Source: Lachnospiraceae bacterium UBA7160 (lineage in GTDB: Bacteria > Bacillota > Clostridia > Lachnospirales > Lachnospiraceae). From it: a DNA stretch of 30,444 nucleotides. The position numbers and the translations under genes were made by a program. Location: the NCBI GenBank assembly GCA_002491565.1, contig DKWE01000054.1, forward strand, positions 1 to 30,444, read 5' to 3'. Within the stretch, counting starts at the first letter, position 1; every line of letters starts with the position of its first letter. This document shows positions 9,332 to 17,490 of the stretch, one piece after another. The notes under the pieces were generated by a model. That model saw nothing but the letters and a program-made list of their open reading frames with translations. It searched no databases and was not told where the DNA came from.

Positions 9332-10057
9332 ATGATGAAGGTGTACAGCATCACAGATATCGGAAAAAGACGGTCCGTAAACCAGGATTACGTGTACGCG
9401 TCTGAGCAGCCGGTAGGAAATCTTGCCAACCTGCTGATCGTGGCGGATGGGATGGGTGGACACAATGCAGGCGACCTTGCATCGCGCTATACGGTTGAAC
9501 TGATGCTGGAATACATAGAAAAGGCGGAGGAGAAGCGGCCGGTGCCTCTGATCTCAGCGGCGATTCACCATGCGAATGAGCTGGTGCTTCAAAAATCCAA
9601 ATCGGCAAAGGAATATGAGGGGATGGGGACAACGCTGGTGGCGGCTACGGTCCTGGAAGAGTATCTCTATGTGGCGAATGTAGGAGACAGCCGGCTGTAT
9701 CTGATCGATCAGGATATTGAGCAGATTACGAGGGACCACTCTCTGGTGGAGGAGATGATCCGCGTCGGGGAGCTGCAGCGGAAGGATGCGCGCAACCACC
9801 CGGACCGGAATGTTATTACGCGCGCAGTCGGAGTCCACGATCCGGTGCGTGTGGATTTCTTTGATGTAAAGCTGGAAAAAGGGGATAAAGTGCTGCTTTG
9901 CTCGGATGGTCTGACCACGATGGTGGAGGATGAGGAGATCCTGCGGATTGTCAGAAAGAGCAGCTCGTTGAAGGAGGCGGCAGAGCGCCTGGTTCTGGAG
10001 GCGAATAAAAACGGGGGAAAGGATAACATTTCCGTGGTGCTTGGCGCGTATGAGTGA
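9332..10057 (+). CDS. prpC: PP2C-type serine/threonine phosphatase (PrpC/Stp)
   Basis: Manganese-dependent protein phosphatase that reverses phosphorylation by the adjacent PASTA kinase. The product is 241 residues. PP2C motifs appear in order: SVNQD with Asp19, VADGMGGH with Asp39 and Gly40 as metal site, GMGTTLVAA, VGDSRLYL, the ITRDHSLV flap region, CSDGLTTMV, and GKDNISVVL at the C-terminus. ATG 9332 or ATG 9335 can be the start; an AAAGGG box about 10 bases upstream suits both, and I kept 9332. The open frame to 9230 overlaps rlmN and is not needed. Together with prkC downstream it forms a kinase/phosphatase pair conserved in Firmicutes. Confidence 0.96.
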   Translation: MMKVYSITDIGKRRSVNQDYVYASEQPVGNLANLLIVADGMGGHNAGDLASRYTVELMLEYIEKAEEKRPVPLISAAIHHANELVLQKSKSAKEYEGMGTTLVAATVLEEYLYVANVGDSRLYLIDQDIEQITRDHSLVEEMIRVGELQRKDARNHPDRNVITRAVGVHDPVRVDFFDVKLEKGDKVLLCSDGLTTMVEDEEILRIVRKSSSLKEAAERLVLEANKNGGKDNISVVLGAYE

Positions 10058-10099
10058 GCGGCATGAAGGAAATGATGATCAAATAAGTGGGGAAAAAGT

Positions 10100-12514
10100 A
10101 TGCTGAAAGTCGGAATGTTTATACAGAATCGGTATGAGATTTTATCCAAGATCGGCTCCGGAGGCATGGCGGATGTCTATAAGGCGAAGGACCACAAGCT
10201 GAACCGCTGCGTGGCGGTGAAGGTGCTGAAGAAGGAATTTCGGGATGACAGGGAGTTTATCTCGAAGTTTCGTGTGGAGGCGCAGTCTGCGGCAGGGCTG
10301 ACGCACGCCAATATTGTAAATATCTACGATGTCGGAGAAGAGTCCGGGATTTATTATATTGTGATGGAGCTGGTAGAAGGGATCACGCTCAAGCAGTATA
10401 TCAAAAATAAGGGAAGGCTGTCTGCGCGCGAGGCGACGAGCATTGCGCTGCAGATTTCCGCAGGGCTGGAGGCGGCGCACAATAACGGGATTATCCACCG
10501 GGATATCAAGCCACAGAATATCATTATTGCGACAGACGGGCGCGTAAAGGTGGCAGATTTTGGTATCGCGCGCGCCTCTTCATCGAATACGATCAATTCC
10601 AGTGTGATGGGGTCGGTCCATTACAGCTCGCCGGAACAGTCGCGCGGCGGCTACAGTGATGAGAAGAGCGATATCTATTCGCTTGGCATCACAATGTATG
10701 AGATGCTGACCGGGCATGTCCCGTTTGACGGGGATTCAGCGGTGGCGGTTGCCATCAAGCACCTCCAGGAAGAGATGCATGGGCCGAAGGAGGAAGTGCC
10801 GGAGACACCGTTTTCCACAAATGAGATTGTGCTGAAATGTACACAGAAAAGTCCGGACCGCCGTTATCCGAATATGACAGAGGTGATTCGGGATCTGCGG
10901 GAGTCTCTGGTGAATCCGGACGGAAATTTTGTGACGCAGGCATCGATGGATACGACCTCGCGGACGATTATCGTCTCGAAGGAGGAGCTCAGTCAGATCA
11001 ATGCGGAGCGCGTCCGCCCGTCCTACGACGAAAATCTGGATGTCGGAGCCGCAGCAACGCTGCAGGAGGATCTGCAGGAGGGATCGCCGAAGCGCACGTA
11101 TCAGCCTGGAAGCTACTACCATATGAGCGGCTATCAGGAGATGGATCCAGGACGCGGGGAAGCTTATCCGGAGGAGGAGTGGGGGGAGGATTATCCGCCG
11201 GAGGACGAGAATATACGGGATGGCTATGATCCCTATTATGACGCATACGACAATCCGGATGATTATAAGATTGAGGATGATTCCTTCCGGCTGAATCAAA
11301 AGGAGTCCGGGCGCCGGCATCTGCGGGATAGGAACGACGATCAGGACAGGGAAGTTGGGCTGAATCCGAAGCTGGAAAAGGCAGTCACAATCGGCGGCAT
11401 CCTGGTGGCGGTGATTATCGGATGCATTTTCCTTGCGCTGCTCGCAAATGCCTTTGGGCTGCTTAAGTTTGGCAAGCGTGCGGGAAATGACCGGAAGCAG
11501 AATAGCACGAAGACCGAGACCGAGGTGGATGCGCAGGAGACGAAGGAGTCCGAGACGGAGCGGAAGCAGCAGGTTTCTGTGCCGGAGCTCCTCGGCAGGC
11601 AGGGAGAGGATGTGCAGGAGCTTCTCGAGCGCTATGGGCTGTCAGGAAAGAAGATTGGCGAGGCGCCGGCTTCAGATTATGCGTCGCAGTATACAGCGGG
11701 GCAGGTCTGCGAGCAGTTTCCAAAGAGCGGGACGATGGCAGACCGCGGGACGGTTGTCGAATACAAGGTGATTGAGACAGGCGTGGAGTTTCTGCTGGAT
11801 GATCTGACGAATGCGGATCAGAGTACGGCACAGGCGTTCTTGCTGACGAAGGGACTCCAGTGTGAGATTGATACGACAAAGTACAGTGATACGGTACAGG
11901 CGGGTTATGTGATTTCGACTACTCCCGCAGCGAATGCGACTGTAAAGCCGGGGGATACGGTGACATTGTTCATTAGCCAGGGACCAGACCCTGCAACGAT
12001 GGATCCGGAGAATCTGGTGGAGCTTTGGGATTTGCACGGCTATACGAAGGATCGTGCGACGGAGGCAGTCACGCTGATAGAGCTGGTGCCGGAATACAAA
12101 TATGAGGCAAGCAATGAGGTACCGAAGGACTGCGTGATCAGCCAGAGCGCGGAGGCAGGTGTTCCGGTGCCGCGCGGCTCGACAGTGACACTGGTGATCA
12201 GTACCGGACCGTCCGGGGACGCGCAGGAGGACCAGCAGGCACAGGGCTCTGCGGAGGCTGGTACGTGGACCTGCGACGCTTCTCTGGCGGAGCCGAACGG
12301 CTACAACGGGGAAAGTGTGCGTATTACGCTGGTGCAGAGCGGGGAAGAGCGGACCATCTTTGAGGGGACGACAACGTTCCCATACCGTCTGCAGACGGCT
12401 GGTGAGCCGGAGGTTTCGACCGGAACTGCGTATGTCTACGTGCTGGATAATGCAGGAAATGTGATCAGCAAAATTGAATATGCAGGGGTCCAGTTTACCA
12501 AAAAAGAGGAATAG
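10100..12514 (+). CDS. prkC: PASTA-domain serine/threonine protein kinase PrkC
   Basis: Membrane receptor kinase whose outer domains bind peptidoglycan or lipid II; known targets in relatives include wall, division and germination proteins. The product is 804 residues. The kinase domain covers about 12-275, with the glycine loop IGSGGMADVY, catalytic Lys41, HRDIKPQN with Asp135, DFG Asp153, and an activation loop rich in Ser/Thr. A cytoplasmic linker of about 150 residues, unusually rich in Asp, Glu and Tyr, leads to one membrane helix near 428-452. Three PASTA repeats follow (about 490-705), then a C-terminal segment that may be an Ig-like cap like that of Staphylococcus aureus Stk1. GGGGAAAAAG precedes ATG 10100. 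The gene lies between prpC and rsgA, the usual order. Confidence 0.97.
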   Translation: MLKVGMFIQNRYEILSKIGSGGMADVYKAKDHKLNRCVAVKVLKKEFRDDREFISKFRVEAQSAAGLTHANIVNIYDVGEESGIYYIVMELVEGITLKQYIKNKGRLSAREATSIALQISAGLEAAHNNGIIHRDIKPQNIIIATDGRVKVADFGIARASSSNTINSSVMGSVHYSSPEQSRGGYSDEKSDIYSLGITMYEMLTGHVPFDGDSAVAVAIKHLQEEMHGPKEEVPETPFSTNEIVLKCTQKSPDRRYPNMTEVIRDLRESLVNPDGNFVTQASMDTTSRTIIVSKEELSQINAERVRPSYDENLDVGAAATLQEDLQEGSPKRTYQPGSYYHMSGYQEMDPGRGEAYPEEEWGEDYPPEDENIRDGYDPYYDAYDNPDDYKIEDDSFRLNQKESGRRHLRDRNDDQDREVGLNPKLEKAVTIGGILVAVIIGCIFLALLANAFGLLKFGKRAGNDRKQNSTKTETEVDAQETKESETERKQQVSVPELLGRQGEDVQELLERYGLSGKKIGEAPASDYASQYTAGQVCEQFPKSGTMADRGTVVEYKVIETGVEFLLDDLTNADQSTAQAFLLTKGLQCEIDTTKYSDTVQAGYVISTTPAANATVKPGDTVTLFISQGPDPATMDPENLVELWDLHGYTKDRATEAVTLIELVPEYKYEASNEVPKDCVISQSAEAGVPVPRGSTVTLVISTGPSGDAQEDQQAQGSAEAGTWTCDASLAEPNGYNGESVRITLVQSGEERTIFEGTTTFPYRLQTAGEPEVSTGTAYVYVLDNAGNVISKIEYAGVQFTKKEE

Positions 12515-12557
12515 CTGGCAGTGCAGGAGAGAAGAATAACAGGTGGAAGAGGGATCG

Positions 12558-13439
12558 ATGCAGGGAAAAATCATAAGAGGTGTGGGCGGATTCTATTATG
12601 TCCGCGCAGAGGACGGCTGTACGTATGAGTGCCGGGCAAAAGGGATTTTCCGGAAGGAGAACCGCAAGCCGCTGCCAGGTGACAATGTGGAAATTTCGCT
12701 GGTGCAGGATGAGGAAAAGCCAGCCGGGAATGTCGATGAGATCCTTCCCAGGAAAAATGTGCTGATCCGCCCTGCGGTGGCGAATGTAGACCAGGCGCTC
12801 GTGGTTTTCGCGGCGGCGAGCCCGAAGCCGAACCTGAATCTGCTGGACCGGTTTCTGATCATGATGAGGAAGCAGGCCATTCCGGTTGTGATCTGCTTCA
12901 ATAAGCTGGATCTGGTGGACGAGGAGGCAGCGCAGGAATTACAGCAGACGTATGCGGGCTGCGGGTGCCAGGTCTGCCTGATCAGCGTGGAACAGGAAGC
13001 AGGAATGGAGGAGATCTGGAAGCTGCTCGATGGGAAGACAACGGTGGTGGCCGGGCCTTCCGGTGTCGGCAAGTCCTCACTGACGAATCGGCTGCAAAGT
13101 GAGATCCGAATGGAGGTCGGCGCGGTGAGCCGGAAGATTGAGCGCGGACGTCACACCACGCGCCACACGGAGCTGATCTGCTTGCGGAAGGATACCTTCT
13201 TTCTGGATACACCGGGGTTTAGTTCTCTGTATCTGCCGGATATCAGGCGGGAAGAGCTGGGGCAGTATATACCGGAGTTTGCGCCGTACGAGCCATACTG
13301 TCGGTTTCAGGGTTGCCTGCATATCAGCGAGCCGGACTGCGCGGTAAAGCAGGCGCTGGCCAGGGGGCAGATCAGCAGCACCCGGTATGAGAATTATGTG
13401 CTGCTATCAGAAGAATTAAAGAGTCGGAAACGGTATTAG
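12558..13439 (+). CDS. rsgA: Ribosome small-subunit-dependent GTPase A (RsgA/CpgA)
   Basis: Circularly permuted GTPase that checks late 30S subunit maturation; in Bacillus, CpgA is also a PrkC substrate. The product is 293 residues from ATG 12558. An N-terminal OB fold precedes the GTPase motifs in the permuted order: NKLD at 115-118 (G4), GPSGVGKS at 166-173 (G1), DTPG at 217-220 (G3). A C-terminal zinc site follows, with Cys248, Cys253, His255 and Cys261. GTG 12543 is an in-frame alternative adding five residues. ATG 12558 gives the typical MQGKIIRG start and has AAGAGGGA just upstream. It lies 43 bases after prkC and 15 before rpe. Confidence 0.96.
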   Translation: MQGKIIRGVGGFYYVRAEDGCTYECRAKGIFRKENRKPLPGDNVEISLVQDEEKPAGNVDEILPRKNVLIRPAVANVDQALVVFAAASPKPNLNLLDRFLIMMRKQAIPVVICFNKLDLVDEEAAQELQQTYAGCGCQVCLISVEQEAGMEEIWKLLDGKTTVVAGPSGVGKSSLTNRLQSEIRMEVGAVSRKIERGRHTTRHTELICLRKDTFFLDTPGFSSLYLPDIRREELGQYIPEFAPYEPYCRFQGCLHISEPDCAVKQALARGQISSTRYENYVLLSEELKSRKRY

Positions 13440-13454
13440 AGGGAGGAAGCGGTT

Positions 13455-14132
13455 ATGGGGCGGAAAAATATTCTTGCGCCGTCGATTCTGGCGGCAGATT
13501 TTAATCATCTGGGAGATGAAATTGATGCGGTGACGCAGGCAGGCGCAGAGTATCTGCATATTGACGTGATGGACGGCATGTTTGTGCCGAGCATTTCCTT
13601 CGGCATGCCGGTGATCAGCTCCATCCGGCGCGGACGCGGCTGCTTTTTCGATGTGCATCTGATGGTGGAGCAGCCGGAGCGCTACATTGAGACATTTGCG
13701 TCCTGCGGTGCGGACGGCATTACGGTGCACCAGGAGGCGACGCGCCATCTGCACCGGACGATCCAGGAGATCCGGGGGCATGGCCTGAAGGCAGGGGTAG
13801 CGCTGAATCCGTCGACGCCGCTCTCTGTGCTGGACTATGTGCTGGAGGACCTGGACATGGTGCTGATTATGACGGTCAATCCAGGCTTTGGCGGGCAGAA
13901 ATATATTCCGCAGATGACAGAGAAGGTCCGCACCCTCCGGGCGCGCGCAGAGGCGCTTGGACTTGATCTGGACATCGAGGTGGACGGCGGGGTCAATGAT
14001 AAGACGATCCATACGGTGCTGGGGGCAGGTGCGAATGTCTGTGTGGCAGGAAGCGCGGTGTTCGGCGGCGACCGTGCGGCGAATGTGCACAAATACCTGG
14101 AGATCATGGAGAAGTATCCGGTTTACGAGTAG
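13455..14132 (+). CDS. rpe: Ribulose-phosphate 3-epimerase
   Basis: Interconverts ribulose 5-phosphate and xylulose 5-phosphate in the pentose phosphate pathway. The product is 225 residues, a TIM barrel of normal length. Family motifs are LAPSILAADF at the start, HIDVMDG with metal ligands His35 and Asp37, His68 in DVHLM, VNPGFGGQ, and VDGGVN carrying the catalytic Asp. GGGAGGA at 13441-13447 sets ATG 13455. It is the last gene before a strong terminator. The thiN gene found after rpe in Bacillus is absent here. Confidence 0.97.
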   Translation: MGRKNILAPSILAADFNHLGDEIDAVTQAGAEYLHIDVMDGMFVPSISFGMPVISSIRRGRGCFFDVHLMVEQPERYIETFASCGADGITVHQEATRHLHRTIQEIRGHGLKAGVALNPSTPLSVLDYVLEDLDMVLIMTVNPGFGGQKYIPQMTEKVRTLRARAEALGLDLDIEVDGGVNDKTIHTVLGAGANVCVAGSAVFGGDRAANVHKYLEIMEKYPVYE

Positions 14133-14226
14133 GATTACAACCAGGCCAGGAAGTGCGAAGAAAATCGTTCGACAGGGTTCGAGCAATCGGGATGTGCGAA
14201 AATCGTGGAAAATCAAGGAATTATGC

Positions 14227-14258
14227 GAAAATGCGGGGACTGTGTCCCTGCATTTTTT
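14227..14258 (+). terminator. Rho-independent terminator after rpe
   Basis: The arm AAAATGCGGGGAC pairs fully with GTCCCTGCATTTT, with one G-T wobble, around a three-base TGT loop. The 3' arm runs into six T residues. It lies 95 bases after the rpe stop and closes the long upstream operon. Confidence 0.9.
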
Positions 14259-14401
14259 GGCGGAATCGGGCGAAAACCGAAAAAAGTGTCGAGCGGTTTT
14301 GACGAAGAAGGTATTGTGCTTAGGAGAATATTGTGGTAAACTTGGTCTTGCTGAGAAAAAAGGTTGAAAGACCGGATGAAATACAAAAGAATGTAAAAAA
14401 A

Positions 14402-14410
14402 TGTTATGAT
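14402..14410 (+). promoter_or_regulatory. Candidate extended -10 promoter for ychF
   Basis: TGTTATGAT has the TG-N-TATNAT form of an extended -10 box. The -35 side (around 14382) is weak, as is often the case for extended -10 promoters. It lies about 95 bases before the ychF ATG and after the upstream terminator, where a promoter is needed. Confidence 0.45.
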
Positions 14411-14505
14411 TCACGGTACCGCTGTGAACTGTGACAGAGAAATACAAAAAGAGAAAGCATCCGCAGCTGGGTGCATCAAGTACATAGAAACGGAGAGGAA
14501 GTAAC

Positions 14506-15603
14506 ATGAAACTTGGTATTGTAGGATTGCCGAATGTCGGAAAAAGTACGTTGTTTAATTCTCTTACAAAAGCGGGCGCAGAGTCGGCCAACTATCCGTT
14601 CTGCACGATCGATCCGAATGTGGGCGTCGTGGCTGTGCCGGATGAGAGGCTGAAGCTGCTGGGCGACATGTACCACTCGGCGAAGATTACTCCGGCAGTG
14701 ATCGAATTTGTGGACATTGCAGGTCTGGTGAAGGGTGCGTCGAAGGGCGAGGGCCTTGGCAACCAGTTTCTGGCGAATATCCGTGAGGTGGATGCGATCA
14801 TCCACGTCGTGCGCTGCTTCGAGGATACCAATGTAATTCATGTGGATGGCACTGTGGATCCGGCCCGGGACATCGAGACGATCAATCTGGAGCTGATCTT
14901 CTCCGATCTGGAGATTCTGGAGCGCCGCATCGCAAAGACGGGGCGCGCAGCGAGAAACGATAAGACGCAGGCGAAGGAGCTCGAACTGCTCAAGAGCCTG
15001 AAAGCACACCTGGAGGACGGCAAACTGGCGATTACCTATGAGACGGAGGACGAGGATGAGCAGGCGTGGCTTGCAGAGTACAATCTTCTGACTGCCAAGC
15101 CGGTGATTTTCGCTGCGAATGTGGCGGAGGAGGACCTGGCTGATGACGGCGCGTCGAATCCGTTTGTCGCCAGCGTGCAGGAGTATGCAAAAGAGACAGG
15201 CAGCGAGGTGTTCGTGATTTGCGCTCAGATCGAGGAGGAAATCGCGGAGCTCGATGACGATGAAAAACAAATGTTCCTTGAGGATCTTGGATTAAAGGAG
15301 TCCGGACTGGAGAAACTGATAAAGGCGAGCTACAATCTGCTCGGACTCTTAAGCTACCTGACTGCGGGCGAGACAGAGACGCGCGCGTGGACGATTAAGA
15401 AAGGTACAAAAGCACCGCAGGCTGCCGGCAAGATACATTCCGACTTCGAGCGCGGGTTCATCCGCGCCGAGGTCGTGAATTACCAGGATCTCCTGGATTG
15501 CGGCTCCTACGCAGCAGCAAAAGAAAAAGGGCTGGTTGGCCTGGAAGGAAAAGACTATGTAGTCAAGGATGGAGATGTCATCCTGTTCCGTTTTAATGTG
15601 TAA
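14506..15603 (+). CDS. ychF: Redox-regulated ATPase/GTPase YchF (OLA1 family)
   Basis: Obg-related P-loop NTPase that prefers ATP and associates with ribosomes; it is linked to stress and translation control. The product is 365 residues, normal for YchF. GLPNVGKST near the N-terminus is the P-loop, followed by the switch region ANYPFCTIDPN and the G3 segment DIAGLVKGASKGEGLGN. A coiled-coil insertion and a C-terminal TGS domain (about 280-365) complete the family layout. GGAGAGG at 14492-14498 fixes ATG 14506. It begins a new unit after the rpe terminator and is followed after 51 bases by lgt. Confidence 0.97.
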   Translation: MKLGIVGLPNVGKSTLFNSLTKAGAESANYPFCTIDPNVGVVAVPDERLKLLGDMYHSAKITPAVIEFVDIAGLVKGASKGEGLGNQFLANIREVDAIIHVVRCFEDTNVIHVDGTVDPARDIETINLELIFSDLEILERRIAKTGRAARNDKTQAKELELLKSLKAHLEDGKLAITYETEDEDEQAWLAEYNLLTAKPVIFAANVAEEDLADDGASNPFVASVQEYAKETGSEVFVICAQIEEEIAELDDDEKQMFLEDLGLKESGLEKLIKASYNLLGLLSYLTAGETETRAWTIKKGTKAPQAAGKIHSDFERGFIRAEVVNYQDLLDCGSYAAAKEKGLVGLEGKDYVVKDGDVILFRFNV

Positions 15604-15654
15604 CCTACAATTCTGCCATGCAAAAAAACGGTACTTCAAAGGAGGCTTCGGCGC

Positions 15655-16557
15655 ATGGAAGGCTCGATTCGGTTTCCGCATCTCGGAATCGTGCTGCCGC
15701 ATGTGATCCAGTCGGTATCCATCGGCGGATTTGAAATCAAATGTTACGGCATGGTACTGGCGGCGGCCATGGTAACTGGCCTGCTTCTTGTGATGCAGGC
15801 AGCGCGCCGTACCGGCCAGAGTGAAGATGATTATTTTGATCTCGGAATGATTGCAATTCTCGTATCAGTCGCCTGCGCCCGTCTCTACTATGTACTTTTT
15901 ACGTGGGATTACTACCAGGATCATCTCCTGGAAATCCTGAATTTACGAGAAGGCGGACTAGCTATCTACGGTGGTGTTATCGGCGGTTTCATCACTGTGC
16001 TGGCATTCTGCAAAATACGAAAGATAAAATATCGAAAAGTGTTGGATACAGCGGTGCTTGGCCTCATCTGGGGCCAGGCGCTCGGAAGATGGGGGAACTT
16101 TTTCAACCGGGAGGCATTTGGCGGGTACACAGATGGTCTGTTTGCCATGCAGCTGCCCGTCACAGATGTTCGTGCTCATGAGGTTACACAGGAGATGTGG
16201 GATCATCTCAGCGAGATTGGGGGCACATCATTTATCCAGGTACATCCGACCTTCCTCTACGAATCGCTTTGGAATCTCGGAGTATTTCTCATCCTGCTTA
16301 CCGTTACCTTTCGCCTGAAAAAGCGGTATGACGGGATGGTATTCCTGCTGTATCTGCTTTTGTATGGAATTGGAAGAGCCTGGATTGAGGGACTTCGGAC
16401 GGATCAGCTTCTGATCCCCGGCACCAGCTGGCCAGTTTCACAGATATTCTCCATTCTCCTGGCACTTTTCTCGGGAATCTGTCTGCTCACACATGCCGCA
16501 CGAAAAAAGGGAGGCAAGGCGCAGGGACGCCGCTTTCAGAAGGGACAAAGGAAATGA
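15655..16557 (+). CDS. lgt: Prolipoprotein diacylglyceryl transferase
   Basis: Polytopic membrane enzyme that moves diacylglycerol from phosphatidylglycerol to the lipobox cysteine of prolipoproteins. The product is 300 residues with about seven membrane helices. The Lgt signature GRWGNFFNREAFGG spans 144-157 and includes Arg145, Asn148, Asn151 and Glu153. HPTFLYES and GRAWIEGLRTD follow. The segment equivalent to the HGGL box of the Escherichia coli enzyme reads IYGGVIGG, with Tyr105 in place of His. GGAGG at 15641-15645 sets ATG 15655. The C-terminus is a basic tail, and the stop overlaps the start of the next small gene. Confidence 0.96.
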   Translation: MEGSIRFPHLGIVLPHVIQSVSIGGFEIKCYGMVLAAAMVTGLLLVMQAARRTGQSEDDYFDLGMIAILVSVACARLYYVLFTWDYYQDHLLEILNLREGGLAIYGGVIGGFITVLAFCKIRKIKYRKVLDTAVLGLIWGQALGRWGNFFNREAFGGYTDGLFAMQLPVTDVRAHEVTQEMWDHLSEIGGTSFIQVHPTFLYESLWNLGVFLILLTVTFRLKKRYDGMVFLLYLLLYGIGRAWIEGLRTDQLLIPGTSWPVSQIFSILLALFSGICLLTHAARKKGGKAQGRRFQKGQRK

Positions 16558-16709
16558 GCCGAAAAGAACAATTGAGAGTAACGATTGAAGAAGAACGAAG
16601 GAAACTGGATGCGCTCCTGGAACACGGGAGAACGCTTCAGGAGGCTTACACGCAGAGTCTTCTGCTCGATCGTCTGATCGAGCAGTACCTTGATGAAACT
16701 CTTGCATAA
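16554..16709 (+). CDS. Spo0E-like aspartyl-phosphate phosphatase, small protein
   Basis: Small protein of 51 residues whose ATG overlaps the lgt stop (ATGA). It fits the Spo0E-like family of short two-helix phosphatases that remove phosphate from Spo0A or related response regulators and so hold back sporulation. The first amphipathic helix covers about 8-24. The second carries SLLLDRLIEQY, with Ser35 and Asp39 matching the SxxxD family signature. AGGG at 16541-16544 is a possible ribosome-binding site. The family call rests on this short motif and on size, so it is good but not certain. The target (Spo0A or another regulator) is not shown. Transcription with lgt, ending at the hairpin just downstream, is likely. 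Confidence 0.75.
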   Translation: MSRKEQLRVTIEEERRKLDALLEHGRTLQEAYTQSLLLDRLIEQYLDETLA

Positions 16710-16742
16710 GAGCTATTCCAAATGTTTTGCAAAGGATGGTTC

Positions 16743-16773
16743 AGCCGCACAGATTTATGTGATCTGTGCGGCT
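16743..16773 (+). terminator. Terminator-like hairpin after the Spo0E-like gene
   Basis: AGCCGCACAGAT (16743-16754) and ATCTGTGCGGCT (16762-16773) form a perfect 12-bp stem with a seven-base loop. The tract that follows (GTTGTAATATT) is only moderately T-rich. It lies 33 bases after the stop and before the mraZ promoter, so termination is the simplest reading. Confidence 0.75.
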
Positions 16774-16900
16774 GTTGTAATATTATAGTGTTATTGCATG
16801 GTAGTGGCTGGATTGTCTGACAAAATTCAAACATACGTTCGATTTCTTCCATATTTCTTCAATTATTTAGATTTTTAAGTCAATTTTCAAGAAATAGGAC

Positions 16901-16929
16901 TTGTATTTTTTCGAAAATTAGTCTATAGT
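16901..16929 (+). promoter_or_regulatory. Sigma-A promoter of the mraZ/dcw cluster
   Basis: TTGTAT at 16901-16906 and TATAGT at 16924-16929 are separated by exactly 17 bases within a clearly AT-rich stretch. Transcription would begin near 16936, just before the GTGG repeats, leaving a leader of about 115 bases before mraZ. Confidence 0.8.
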
Positions 16930-16939
16930 AAAAAGGCAA

Positions 16940-16974
16940 GTGGTAGAAAGTGGTGAGCTGTGGGTATTAGTGGA
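16940..16974 (+). promoter_or_regulatory. MraZ operator: four GTGG repeats at 10-bp spacing
   Basis: GTGGT (16940), GTGGT (16950), GTGGG (16960) and GTGGA (16970) are spaced exactly 10 bp apart with 5-base spacers. Known MraZ operators are TGGGN-type direct repeats with 5-base spacers near the mraZ start. The position just after the promoter suggests that MraZ binding blocks transcription, i.e. autoregulation of the cluster. A weaker TGGA follows at 16982, off register by two bases. Confidence 0.8.
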
Positions 16975-17051
16975 GGATATTTGGAGGGAATTCCTACACA
17001 GCATACGTACAGCGAGAGGGACACCAAATCACAGCCAGAAGAGGGAATGTC

Positions 17052-17486
17052 ATGAATTTTATGGGGGAATACAATCACACCATAGATACAAAAGGCAGAC
17101 TGATTATCCCTGCAAAATTCAGAGAACTGTTAGGCGATGAATTTGTAGTCACGAAGGGATTGGATGGATGCCTGTTTGCATTTCCTAAAAATGAATGGGA
17201 GCTCTTCGAAGAAAAGCTGCGCAAGTTACCACTTACAAACAAAAGCGCCAGGAAATTCACGCGTTTCTTCGTATCAGGAGCGTCCATGTGCGAATTGGAC
17301 AAGCAGGGCAGGATACTTCTTCCGCAGACACTGCGTGAATTTGCACAGCTCGAGAAAGACGTTGTACTGTCGGGAAACCTGAACCGAGTGGAGATCTGGT
17401 CAAAAGCAAACTGGGAGATCAACAATGCTTATGATGATGTAGACGATCTGGCAGAACAAATGACGGATTTAGGTTTAGTCCTGTAA
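17052..17486 (+). CDS. mraZ: Transcriptional regulator MraZ
   Basis: DNA-binding regulator of the division and cell wall cluster, with two AbrB-like swapped-hairpin halves that assemble into a ring. The product is 144 residues. Each half carries the DxxGR signature: DTKGRLIIPAKFR near the N-terminus and DKQGRILLPQTLR in the second half. The start GEYNHTID is typical. GAGGG at 17041-17045 supports ATG 17052; ATG 17061 is an alternative. It is the first gene after the promoter and the four-repeat operator, and is followed by rsmH as in most bacteria. Confidence 0.97.
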   Translation: MNFMGEYNHTIDTKGRLIIPAKFRELLGDEFVVTKGLDGCLFAFPKNEWELFEEKLRKLPLTNKSARKFTRFFVSGASMCELDKQGRILLPQTLREFAQLEKDVVLSGNLNRVEIWSKANWEINNAYDDVDDLAEQMTDLGLVL

Positions 17487-17490
17487 CCTT

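Larger units (their letters stand above)
14133..14505. other. Intergenic region rpe-ychF
   Basis: This 373-base gap has no credible gene. It holds the rpe terminator (14227-14258) and a second 7-bp inverted repeat AAAACCG/CGGTTTT at 14273-14300 without a T-run. A candidate ychF promoter lies near 14402-14410. Several GCGAAAAT-like words recur between 14155 and 14280, with no meaning I can assign. Confidence 0.6.

Noticed and set aside
8218..9354. Minus-strand open frame of 378 codons opposite rlmN
   Set aside because: It mirrors the codon pattern of rlmN, a certain gene on the other strand. The translation has no recognisable domain.
14168..14174. TTCGACA, an exact match to a Spo0A box, after rpe
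   Set aside because: A given 7-mer is expected about four times by chance on both strands of this window. It lies upstream of the rpe terminator, not near a promoter.
13416..14591. Long minus-strand open frame (391 codons) across rpe and the rpe-ychF gap
   Set aside because: It is antisense to rpe, and the part over the gap gives a low-complexity Phe/Ser/His-rich product. It runs through the terminator and has no family motif.
16940..17140. Open frame from GTG 16940 through the mraZ leader
   Set aside because: The GTG codons come from the operator repeats. The frame runs into mraZ out of phase and has no ribosome-binding site.
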